Part shown: piece by piece, positions 46,735 through 54,099 of the stretch
Layout: the number at the start of each line of letters is the position of its first letter
How positions within the stretch are numbered: position 1 is the first letter of the stretch
NCBI RefSeq assembly: GCF_000213785.1
Contig: NC_015557.1
Span: 1,034,664-1,098,663 of the forward strand
Length of the DNA stretch: 64,000 nucleotides
Source: Hydrogenobaculum sp. 3684
GTDB taxonomy: Bacteria; Aquificota; Aquificia; Aquificales; Aquificaceae
Reading direction: 5' to 3'
The notes under the pieces: generated by a model
What the model saw: only the letters and a program-made list of their open reading frames with translations
Databases searched by the model: none
What the model was told of the DNA's origin: nothing
Translations under genes and position numbers: made by a program

Positions 46735-48943
46735 GTTTAAGCTTTATACTCCTACTGGTATTTTCAAAAATCCTCTATCAATAAAGGGCGTTGAGGTTTA
46801 TCCTCTTCCACCATACTCCACTATAATAGGACTCATTTACAAGGCAATGGGAAAAAAGTGGAACAAAGAACATTTTCAAATTTCTATTCAAGGGGATTAT
46901 GAGACGATATATAGGGATTATGTATGGTTTAAGAAGTATAACTTAAGAGATAAAAAGTTAGACAAACTTCCTTTACAGGTTCCAATTCTGTACAATTTAA
47001 CACTCTTAATCCACATAATGACAGAAAATGAGTTTTTAGATCAAATAGAAAAAGCCTTAAAAGAGCCAAAGGAAGTTTTATTCCTATCGGGTGGTGAGTA
47101 CCCGGTAAAAGTAGAAGAAGTAAAAAGGGTTGCATGTGAAAAGAAAAGAATATCTGAAGAAGATTATATAAAGCTTGCCTACAACGCTTACGTACCAAAA
47201 CAGCATTTAGAAAACATCAACACCACTGACAAAGGGATTCTTTTTAACCTATCCTACTTTTATAAAAATTCTAACAAGTATGCCACGGTTCACAAACCAA
47301 AAACATATCATTGGATTGATGCTTACTATTTTCAAAAAGGAACATATATTTATGGTTCTTTGATGTTTGATGGGGATGAAAATCCTGTTTTCCTAACGGA
47401 TTTGGATAGTGATATACTTGTAGAAAAAGAACAAAGAAGACAAGAAGTATGCCACGGTTCACAAGTATGCCACGGTTCAGATGCAAATGAATATATTAGA
47501 TTCTACTCAGAAAATTGGCTTATGGCAAGTGCTTGTGTAGGGGTTTTGAAGGTTTTAAAAAAGCAAGGAGAAAGAATAGAAGATTTTGTTGAAGAAAAAA
47601 CGTTGAAAATCCCAAAAGACCTGTGGGAAAAATTGCCGGAAACTTATGCGGATTATCTACTAAATGACTCAGAACAGTTAGAACATGCGCTTATTTCTTC
47701 TTATGAAAAGGAGAAAAAGAAAGAAAGGTTTAATCCATACAACGTGATAATACTTAGAAGCTTTGGAGATTTTCACAGCAACAGTCCTTTTACAAATCCT
47801 TCTTTATCTTACATAACAAAGTTAAGAGGTTTGTCTATATCTGATATAAATAATGTTAAGAGCAAAATAAAAGAGAGTTTCATAGAAGGCTATCAATATT
47901 TTCTAACCAAGGTTATAGAGACTTCTCAAGTATGCTTTTTCTGTCACGAAAGACAAGCTAAAAATATTGTAGATGCTACAAATTTTACTCCACTGTTTTC
48001 TAGTCTTGATACAGTTAAAAATTTTATATGGGATCCAATACCTATATGCAAAGAGTGTGAATTTCTGCTATATTTTGCAAGTGCAGGCTTTTACAAGTCA
48101 GGAGGAAAATATCTTTTTATTTATATACCAGACAACCTTTTGGAAACCTACAGATTAAACTTAGTACTAAGCACGGAAGAAGAAGTAGAGCAAGATAAGT
48201 TAGGTAAAATATGGAGCGTTGTAAAGCATGTTTTAGGCTTGGAAACACAAAAAAGCAGTTGGATTTTACAAAACATTTATTTTGTGGAAATAGAAATGGT
48301 AGGGAATGCAACTGCCAACATATACTCTTTTAATATCAGTCCAACGTTAGCAAAAGCCATCCGTAACTTAATCGGCAAATATCCAAAAAATCTTCAAGCT
48401 GTATTTTCCGACTTTCTTTTCTATGTCTACACTGGAAAATCTCTTTATGAGTTTTTATTGCTTTTAATATCAGGATTTATAAAAAAGGAGAGTTATAAAA
48501 ACTTAGAAATAAGAACTATTGAAAGCAGAATAATACAAACTGGTAAAAAGTTGGATTATTTAAGTAAAAATCTGCTATTTTTTATAGAATTTCAGGAGGT
48601 GCTAAATATGAGCGAACAGAAAAATTACATCGATTGGGCTTTTTGGGAAGGAAAAAAATTAAAAGGGTTTTACACCAAAGATCCAAACAAAGAGAAAAAG
48701 CTCGAACCACTTATCTATAGACTACTTGAAGCTATACGGAGAAAAGACAAAGGATATTTTATTCACAACTTAATAAGAGCATATCTTGAGGTGGAAAGAG
48801 AAATCCCTTATGTCATTAAAGAAAGCCTAGACGATAAAAACTTTAACATGATAGCTTATGCCTTTTTGATAGGGCTCAATTCAGAGGAAAAAACTGAAGA
48901 AGCGCAAGTAAAAAATGAAGAAAATATTACAGAATCTGCTTGA
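46721..48943 (+). CDS. Cas5-Cas8 fusion protein (type I-B)
   Basis: A single 740-residue reading frame with two Cascade subunits. The first about 240 residues are Cas5: CLRFKLYTPTGIFKNPLS, LPPYSTIIGLIYKAMG, YRDYVWFKKYNL and LSGGEYPVKV. From about 256 the protein reads IRFYSENWLMASACVGVLKVL, which is how stand-alone Cst1/Cas8 proteins with a zinc site begin. A zinc site follows: C-F-F-C (about 405) and C-K-E-C (about 445). Between them is a short linker, VCHGSQVCHGS, made of two 18-bp repeat units. The C-terminal 111 residues form a Cas11-like helical part with its own internal start. It overlaps cas7 (14 nt) and cas3 (29 nt). Confidence 0.83.
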   Translation: MDCLRFKLYTPTGIFKNPLSIKGVEVYPLPPYSTIIGLIYKAMGKKWNKEHFQISIQGDYETIYRDYVWFKKYNLRDKKLDKLPLQVPILYNLTLLIHIMTENEFLDQIEKALKEPKEVLFLSGGEYPVKVEEVKRVACEKKRISEEDYIKLAYNAYVPKQHLENINTTDKGILFNLSYFYKNSNKYATVHKPKTYHWIDAYYFQKGTYIYGSLMFDGDENPVFLTDLDSDILVEKEQRRQEVCHGSQVCHGSDANEYIRFYSENWLMASACVGVLKVLKKQGERIEDFVEEKTLKIPKDLWEKLPETYADYLLNDSEQLEHALISSYEKEKKKERFNPYNVIILRSFGDFHSNSPFTNPSLSYITKLRGLSISDINNVKSKIKESFIEGYQYFLTKVIETSQVCFFCHERQAKNIVDATNFTPLFSSLDTVKNFIWDPIPICKECEFLLYFASAGFYKSGGKYLFIYIPDNLLETYRLNLVLSTEEEVEQDKLGKIWSVVKHVLGLETQKSSWILQNIYFVEIEMVGNATANIYSFNISPTLAKAIRNLIGKYPKNLQAVFSDFLFYVYTGKSLYEFLLLLISGFIKKESYKNLEIRTIESRIIQTGKKLDYLSKNLLFFIEFQEVLNMSEQKNYIDWAFWEGKKLKGFYTKDPNKEKKLEPLIYRLLEAIRRKDKGYFIHNLIRAYLEVEREIPYVIKESLDDKNFNMIAYAFLIGLNSEEKTEEAQVKNEENITESA
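47276..47293 (-). repeat. 18-bp repeat copy inside the Cas5 part
   Basis: AAGTATGCCACGGTTCAC here is identical to the unit at 47445-47462 and is the reverse complement of the family consensus. It is read as KYATVH, a different reading frame from the later pair. Confidence 0.8.
47445..47480 (-). repeat. Two tandem 18-bp repeats at the Cas5-Cas8 junction
   Basis: AAGTATGCCACGGTTCAC (47445-47462) and AAGTATGCCACGGTTCAG (47463-47480). They code for the linker VCHGSQVCHGS (residues about 243-253) exactly between the Cas5 and Cas8 homologies. They have 17 of 18 bases in common with each other. Confidence 0.88.
48608..48943 (+). CDS. cas11: Probable internally translated Cas11 (small subunit)
   Basis: Inside the cas8 part, AGGAGGT at 48594-48600 is followed seven bases later by an in-frame ATG at 48608 (codon 630 of the fusion). 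This would give a 111-residue, mainly helical protein starting MSEQKNYIDWAFWEGKKLK and containing AIRRKDKGYFIHNLIRAYLE. In type I-B, I-C and I-D systems the Cas11 small subunit is known to be made from such an internal start within cas8. The ribosome-binding site is the strongest in the operon after cas7's. Production here is inferred. Confidence 0.7.
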   Translation: MSEQKNYIDWAFWEGKKLKGFYTKDPNKEKKLEPLIYRLLEAIRRKDKGYFIHNLIRAYLEVEREIPYVIKESLDDKNFNMIAYAFLIGLNSEEKTEEAQVKNEENITESA

Positions 48944-51122
48944 AGAGCGTTGGGCAAAAGATGATGGAACTACTATAAGAGACCACACAGACAAACTTTT
49001 AGAAAACTGTGAAAAACTAAAAAATTACTACAAACAAGAGATAGAAGAGCTTATGCCCAAAGGGCTTCCCTATGAGCTAAAAGAAAGATTTTGGGAGATC
49101 TTGAAACTTGCCTGTGAATACCACGACTATGGAAAAATACACTGTAAATTTCAAGAAAAACTTGGAAACAAAAACCTAAAGTGCGAAAAGCCTATAAAAG
49201 AACTTCCAGAAGTAAGGCACAACCTTTTATCACCGGCATTTGTAGACATAGAAGATGAACTAGCCCGAAAGATTGTTAGGCTTTTGGTTTTACACCATCA
49301 TCCTGTAGAAGACCCATCTGTTGAAAATGTAGAAAAAGTTCTAAAAGAAGAGTTTGGTTTTGAAAAAATCCCTATTAGATTTATGCTGAAAAAGACTGAG
49401 ACAGATTACTTAAGAGATGATGTAGCAAAAATCTTTAACATTTCTATAGATGAGCTAATTGGTTATTACCGCCTATTAAAAGGCCTTTTGCTTCGTATAG
49501 ACCATGCAAGTAGCTCAAAGAAAACACAAGAGGTGGAGGATAACCCACCAGAGGATACACTTAATTTTGTGGATGAGTTTTTTAAAAGCACTAAAAGAGT
49601 CCCAAACGAAATGCAAATCTTTGTCAAAGAAAATAGAGATAAAAACCTTTTGATAATAGCTCCTACTGGTTCAGGTAAAACGGAAGCAGGTCTAATCTAT
49701 CTTAAAAAGAAGGGCTTTTTTATGTTGCCCTACAGGGTTTCCGCCAATGGCATTTATACAAGGGCAGAAGGAATTTTAAAAGATTATGCAGGGCTTTTGC
49801 ACTCAAGTGCCTTAAGCTATGTGCTCGAAAAGGAATATAGCACAGAAGATATTCAAAATAACAAAGGCGATTCAATATTTTTAAACTACTTTCTTTCTCG
49901 CAATTTTGCCAAGCCTATAATAATATCTACACCAGATCAACTTATGCACTTTGTTTTTAGATACAAAGGTTTTGAGAAGTATTACGCAACCACCCTTTAC
50001 TCAAGGCTTGTAATAGATGAAATTCAATCTTACGACCCAATTACCTTAGCTTTTATGGTAAAAGCGTTGGAAATAATAATACAAAACGGTGGTAAGTTTT
50101 TGGTAATGACAGCTACTTTCCCAGAATTTTTAAGAGATAGGTTTAAAAATATGGGCGTAGTATATAAAGAATTAAACCTACAGCCTATGATATATCATAA
50201 TATTCAGGTTATAGACGATACTATAGATAACTACGTAGATATTATAAACAATCTCTCTAAAAATGCCAAAGTGCTTGTGGTGGTAAATACTGTGAAAAAA
50301 GCAATAGAGGTAAAGGAAAAGCTTTCAAATGCCAATCTCTTACACAGTAGGTTCATACTAAAAGACAGAAAAGATAAGGAAAAAAAGATAAAAGAGTTTT
50401 TCGATGCTAATAGCAATGGTGCCTGGATTACCACTCAGCTTGCAGAGGTATCTTTGGACCTTGATGCAGATTATCTTTTTACTGAGCTTTCCACTGCAGA
50501 TAGCCTAATACAGCGTATGGGAAGGTGCAACAGAAAAGGTGAAAAACCAACCGACAAACCCAACGTGTTTGTGTTTACAAAAGACTGTTCTGGTATAGGC
50601 AAAGTTTATTACAAGCATCTTTTCGAAAGCACCCTAAAAAATCTCAAAGATGGTCTTTGGGATTGGGCCTTCAAATGGAAACTTGTAGAAAATGTCTATT
50701 CGGAACAATCTTTAAAAGGCACAAAGTATCTAGAGCGTTTTAATAAAGCTGAGGAATATATAAAAAGCCTTTGGGAAGGAACAGATAGTCTCATAAGAAG
50801 CAAATCTCAAGCTCAAGAGCTTTTTAGAGATATAAACACAATATCAGCGATTCCTATTAAGTTTGAAAGTGAGGTAGAAAATCTAATGCAAAAGTGGGAA
50901 GCAGTGAAAGGAAACTTAAAAGAAAGAACAAAGATTTTTAACGAGATACTTGAATACACCATATCTGTTCCCGAATGGTCTTTAAAGAAAATAAAACTCC
51001 AGAAAGCTAACGAAAAACTTAGAAGATTTGGTGTTTACTATTTGGAAGGGGATTATAGCGAAGATACTGGCTTCGTTATAAAACCTGAAGCAGATTTAGA
51101 GCAGATAGATAACATTATTTGA
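48915..51122 (+). CDS. cas3: Cas3 nuclease-helicase
   Basis: The effector that degrades DNA opened by Cascade. The 735-residue protein has an N-terminal HD nuclease domain with His24 (RDHTDKLL), His70-Asp71 (YHDYGKIH), RHNLLSPAF and LVLHHHP. The superfamily 2 helicase follows: Walker A APTGSGKTEAGL (about 250), box II DEIQSYDP (DEIQ instead of DEAH), SAT-like MTATFPEFL and box VI QRMGRCNRKGE. Full length for type I Cas3. Its start lies 29 nt inside the cas8 end. Confidence 0.95.
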   Translation: MKKILQNLLEERWAKDDGTTIRDHTDKLLENCEKLKNYYKQEIEELMPKGLPYELKERFWEILKLACEYHDYGKIHCKFQEKLGNKNLKCEKPIKELPEVRHNLLSPAFVDIEDELARKIVRLLVLHHHPVEDPSVENVEKVLKEEFGFEKIPIRFMLKKTETDYLRDDVAKIFNISIDELIGYYRLLKGLLLRIDHASSSKKTQEVEDNPPEDTLNFVDEFFKSTKRVPNEMQIFVKENRDKNLLIIAPTGSGKTEAGLIYLKKKGFFMLPYRVSANGIYTRAEGILKDYAGLLHSSALSYVLEKEYSTEDIQNNKGDSIFLNYFLSRNFAKPIIISTPDQLMHFVFRYKGFEKYYATTLYSRLVIDEIQSYDPITLAFMVKALEIIIQNGGKFLVMTATFPEFLRDRFKNMGVVYKELNLQPMIYHNIQVIDDTIDNYVDIINNLSKNAKVLVVVNTVKKAIEVKEKLSNANLLHSRFILKDRKDKEKKIKEFFDANSNGAWITTQLAEVSLDLDADYLFTELSTADSLIQRMGRCNRKGEKPTDKPNVFVFTKDCSGIGKVYYKHLFESTLKNLKDGLWDWAFKWKLVENVYSEQSLKGTKYLERFNKAEEYIKSLWEGTDSLIRSKSQAQELFRDINTISAIPIKFESEVENLMQKWEAVKGNLKERTKIFNEILEYTISVPEWSLKKIKLQKANEKLRRFGVYYLEGDYSEDTGFVIKPEADLEQIDNII

Positions 51123-51123
51123 T

Positions 51124-51636
51124 ATGTATAATACGAGTGAGCTTAGATTCAAAGGTACACAAGTGGCTTATTATTTAATATGTCATAGAAAGCTTTGGCT
51201 TTTCACAAAAGGAATAAGCTTTGAAGATGAATCAGATTATGTAGAGCTTGGAAAACTTTTGGACGATACAAGCTTTTCAAGAGAAAATAAAGAAGGGGTT
51301 TCTTATGAGCCAGTTAGTATAGACTTTTTTAGCACAGAAAATGGTTTGGTGGTTCATGAGATAAAACACTCATCTGCTTTGGAACCAGCCCATATACTAC
51401 AAGTTAAATATTATATATACTATCTAAGGCAGAAAGGGATAAAAGTCTCGCATGGAATAATACATTACCCTAAAAGTAAAAAGCTTTTGAAAGTGGAACT
51501 CGAAGAGCAGGATAATGAGCTTATGCAGGAAGTGTTTAAGAATATGGATAATATTATCAAAAAAGATAAGCCACCGGAGGTTATAAACAAAGCTTATTGT
51601 AAAAAGTGCGCCTATTGGGAGTATTGCTATGGGTGA
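51124..51636 (+). CDS. cas4: Cas4 exonuclease
   Basis: A 170-residue RecB-like nuclease with an Fe-S site that trims and orients new spacers by their PAM. The first Cys is in YLICHRKLWLF; the last three are in CKKCAYWEYC. The nuclease core has EIKHSSAL (E-x-K) and QVKYYIYYL (Q-x3-Y). It begins one base after cas3 and overlaps cas1 by 8 nt. Confidence 0.93.
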   Translation: MYNTSELRFKGTQVAYYLICHRKLWLFTKGISFEDESDYVELGKLLDDTSFSRENKEGVSYEPVSIDFFSTENGLVVHEIKHSSALEPAHILQVKYYIYYLRQKGIKVSHGIIHYPKSKKLLKVELEEQDNELMQEVFKNMDNIIKKDKPPEVINKAYCKKCAYWEYCYG

Positions 51637-52582
51637 AGTTTACTACATAACTACAAGTGGTACATTAAGAAGAGACGAAAATACTATATTGTTTGAAAAC
51701 CAAGATATAAAGAAGAAAATTCCAATTGAGAACGTCTCTGAGCTTTTCATAGTGACAGAGGTGAGCACCAATACAAAATTTTTTAGCCTATTGTCTGAGT
51801 ACGATATAGTAGCTCACTTTTTTAACTACTATGGCTATTACATAGGAAGCTTTTATCCTAGAGAAAGCAAGCTTTCGGGACATCTCATAATAAAGCAAGT
51901 AGAGCATTACCTTGACAAAGAACAAAAGCTTTATCTTGCCAAGAGCTTTGTGATTGGTTCTATAATAAACTCTGAGGGGATTTATAAAATAGATACAAAA
52001 GAGCATTTAGAAGCGTTAAAACAAGCCTCTAATACTCAGGAAATCATGCAAGTGGAAGGAAATTTTAAAAAACTTTGCTATAAAGCCCTTGAAGAGCTAA
52101 CAGGTTGGGATTTTGAAGCAAGGACAAAAAGACCACCCCAAAACCCTCTAAACGCTTTAATATCTTTTGGAAACTCATTAGTATATGCCAAAGTGCTTGG
52201 GGAGATATACCACACCCCACTGAACTCAACGGTTAGTTATCTGCATGAACCCTCTGAGAAAAGACATTCTCTTAGCTTGGATATGGCAGAGGTTTTTAAA
52301 CCCATTTTATCGGAGGGGTTGATTATTGAGCTTTTAAAGTCAAAAGCCATAACAGAAAAAGACTTTTTGGAAGAAGCCGAATACTGCTATTTAAATGCAG
52401 AGGGCAGAAAGAAGTTTTTGAGAGCTTTTGATGATCTTTTAAAATCCACGGTTTATCATCCAAAACTAAAAAGAAATGTTTCATTAAAAACACTGATAAG
52501 ACTTGAACTTTATAAACTGGTAAAGCACCTGACAGGAGAAGAGTATTATCTTCCCGTAAATTATCATAGCTTAAAAAGATGA
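51629..52582 (+). CDS. cas1: Cas1 integrase
   Basis: The metal-dependent integrase of spacer acquisition. The 317-residue protein has the three catalytic regions: Glu in QVEGNFKKLCYKAL (about 143), His in YLHEPSEKRHSLSLD (about 209) and Asp in LDMAEVFKP (about 222). The RPPQNPLNALISFGNSLVY stretch is a Cas1 hallmark. It overlaps cas4 (8 nt) and cas2 (4 nt). Confidence 0.97.
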   Translation: MGEVYYITTSGTLRRDENTILFENQDIKKKIPIENVSELFIVTEVSTNTKFFSLLSEYDIVAHFFNYYGYYIGSFYPRESKLSGHLIIKQVEHYLDKEQKLYLAKSFVIGSIINSEGIYKIDTKEHLEALKQASNTQEIMQVEGNFKKLCYKALEELTGWDFEARTKRPPQNPLNALISFGNSLVYAKVLGEIYHTPLNSTVSYLHEPSEKRHSLSLDMAEVFKPILSEGLIIELLKSKAITEKDFLEEAEYCYLNAEGRKKFLRAFDDLLKSTVYHPKLKRNVSLKTLIRLELYKLVKHLTGEEYYLPVNYHSLKR

Positions 52583-52860
52583 GAATAATACTTTTTTACG
52601 ACATAGATACCACAGAGAAAAAAGGGCAGAGAAGGCTTCAAAAGGCTCTAAAAACCGCAAGGAAATATTTAACCCATGTTCAAAAATCTGTCTTCGAGGG
52701 AAACCTAACGGCTTCTGGTATTGAAAGATTAAAAAATGAGATGTTGAAGGTTGTAGACAAGGAAAAAGACTCGCTGATAATTTATATCCTTGAGGATACT
52801 ACAAATTATAAAAGGGAAATACTAACAAACATCAAAGACCCTACAGACAATCTGATATGA
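52579..52860 (+). CDS. cas2: Cas2
   Basis: The bridging subunit of the Cas1-Cas2 integrase. The 93-residue ferredoxin-fold protein begins RIILFYDIDTT, with the conserved Asp, then RRLQKALKTARKYLTHVQKSVFEG and SLIIYILED. It overlaps cas1 by four bases and precedes cas6 by 7 bp. Confidence 0.95.
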   Translation: MRIILFYDIDTTEKKGQRRLQKALKTARKYLTHVQKSVFEGNLTASGIERLKNEMLKVVDKEKDSLIIYILEDTTNYKREILTNIKDPTDNLI

Positions 52861-52867
52861 TAATTCC

Positions 52868-53585
52868 ATGAGATTTAAAGTTCAGCTTGTTAGAGCCTCA
52901 AAAGAAGATATTCCCATAAATATTGACTACAGAAGAAGGTTTATATCGCTTTTAAAAAAAAATTTTTGAAAAAGAGTTTCATGAAAAAAGCCCAAAACCT
53001 TATACCTTTACGGTTTATTTTGGAAAGCATACAAACATAGAAGAAGATCATATAAAAGGAGTAGAAAGTATAAACTTTAGGTTTTCCACAGGGGAGCCAA
53101 AAACAGCCATATCCTTTTACAATGGGATCTTAAAGCTCATCAAAGAGAGTTATCTTCACAACATGAATACAAAGCTTGGAAATGCTCAGTTTAAAATTGA
53201 TAGCGTGAGGGTCGAAAAAGAGTATGAACCAAATGGACTATTTAAAACTTTATCTCCTGTGGTAGTGGAAAGAGCCGTATATTCAAAAAATCCCAAAGAA
53301 AGATACGCCACTCCGATGGATAAAGATTTCGAATGGTGGCTTTTTGAAAACTCACTAAAACGCTACAGAGCCTTAGTGGGGGAAGATTTGAGTGTAAAGA
53401 CTTTTAAACTTGAGCCAATAGAGATAAAAGAAGAATTTGTAAAACACTACGAAGGATACGTAAGAGGCTTTTTGGGAAAGTTTAAACTTCACACAGATAG
53501 CAAAGATCTATTAAGATTTGTTTATCAGTATGGTCTGGGAGTTAGAACAGGACAAGGTTTTGGCTATTTGGAAACTTTAGATTGA
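52868..53585 (+). CDS. cas6: Cas6 crRNA endoribonuclease, frameshifted at an A9 run
   Basis: Cuts the CRISPR transcript in each repeat. Translation from ATG 52868 gives MRFKVQLVRASKEDIPINID and stops at 52969. The second frame resumes directly at KIFEKEFHEKSPKPYTFTVYF and continues to 53585, ending with the Gly-rich GLGVRTGQGFGYLE typical of Cas6. The break is at nine A residues (52954-52962); eight would restore a single frame of 238 residues. Only the part after 53163 would start at its own ATG, and it would lack the N-terminal fold. It may be phase variation, transcript slippage or a sequence error. The cas6 is otherwise intact. Confidence 0.8.
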
Positions 53586-53619
53586 TAATATGATATAATA
53601 TAAATAACTTCAATGATTA

Positions 53620-53638
53620 AGGGCTTTATAAAAGCCCT
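53620..53638. terminator. Hairpin after cas6
   Basis: AGGGCTTT (53620-53627) pairs with AAAGCCCT (53631-53638) across a three-base loop ATA. No T-run follows on the plus strand; on the minus strand the flank TTAAT is weakly T-rich. It may end the cas operon or the converging small gene. Function uncertain. Confidence 0.45.
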
Positions 53639-53673
53639 GTGAACTTCAACAGCTGAATATGGCGTTAGAGTTT

Positions 53674-53865
53674 CTAATGAAGATATTCTTCCGCTTTAAC
53701 AACTCCGCCGTATTTTTCTTTATATTCTTCTAACTCATTTAGCTTTTGGACTATCAGATCTCCCATAGATATTTTCTTGGTTATAGCCTCTATGCGCAAA
53801 GCCCGGTGAACATCGGAAGGTAATAAAACTGTTGTTTTAACCAATTTCTTGCCTTTTTTCCTCAT
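53674..53865 (-). CDS. Ribbon-helix-helix (CopG-like) DNA-binding protein
   Basis: A 63-residue protein with an Arg/Lys-rich start, then the ribbon KTTVLLPSDVHRALRIEA and the helix SMGDLIVQKLNELEEY, the pattern of CopG/ParD-type repressors. It faces cas6 and lies between cas6 and the CRISPR leader. Just upstream of its start is a set of CCGTAA repeats and a palindrome that could be its operator. No toxin gene is next to it. Confidence 0.75.
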   Translation of the reverse strand: MRKKGKKLVKTTVLLPSDVHRALRIEAITKKISMGDLIVQKLNELEEYKEKYGGVVKAEEYLH

Positions 53866-53885
53866 AGATTTAAATATATAATCTT

Positions 53886-53940
53886 GCCGTAAAACCGCAA
53901 TGCCGTAATTACATAAAACCGTAAAACCGTAATTACGGCG
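53886..53940. promoter_or_regulatory. CCGTAA repeats and palindrome upstream of the RHH gene
   Basis: GCCGTAA, CCGTAATTAC, CCGTAAAA and CCGTAATTACGG occur within 55 bp. CCGTAATTACGG at 53927-53938 is a perfect 12-bp palindrome, and GCCGTAATTACAT at 53902-53914 repeats its first part. Such short repeated sites are typical operators for ribbon-helix-helix repressors. The site is between the RHH start and the array promoter, so it might affect both; this is inferred. Confidence 0.55.
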
Positions 53941-54049
53941 AATTTGTCAAAGGCTTGTTAGACAATGATTTAAACTTGATAGTGGTACACTAAACTTTGC
54001 AGAATCTGGCATTTTCGGGAAATTACCTTCATTTGCGATGGGTACCCCC

Positions 54050-54078
54050 TTGACAAAACCATTGATACACTATATAAT
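54050..54078 (+). promoter_or_regulatory. Consensus promoter of the CRISPR leader
   Basis: TTGACA at 54050-54055 and TATAAT at 54073-54078, exactly 17 bp apart, match the sigma-70 consensus at every base. The expected start is about 15 bp before the first repeat. It points toward the array, which fits the leader end. It is the best promoter I see in the window. Confidence 0.85.
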
Positions 54079-54099
54079 TTTAAATATAGTGATTTCTGG

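Noticed and set aside
53666-53680. GTTTCTAATGAA, similar to the CRISPR repeat start
   Set aside because: It matches only about ten bases and covers the stop of the ribbon-helix-helix gene; it is not spaced as a repeat unit.
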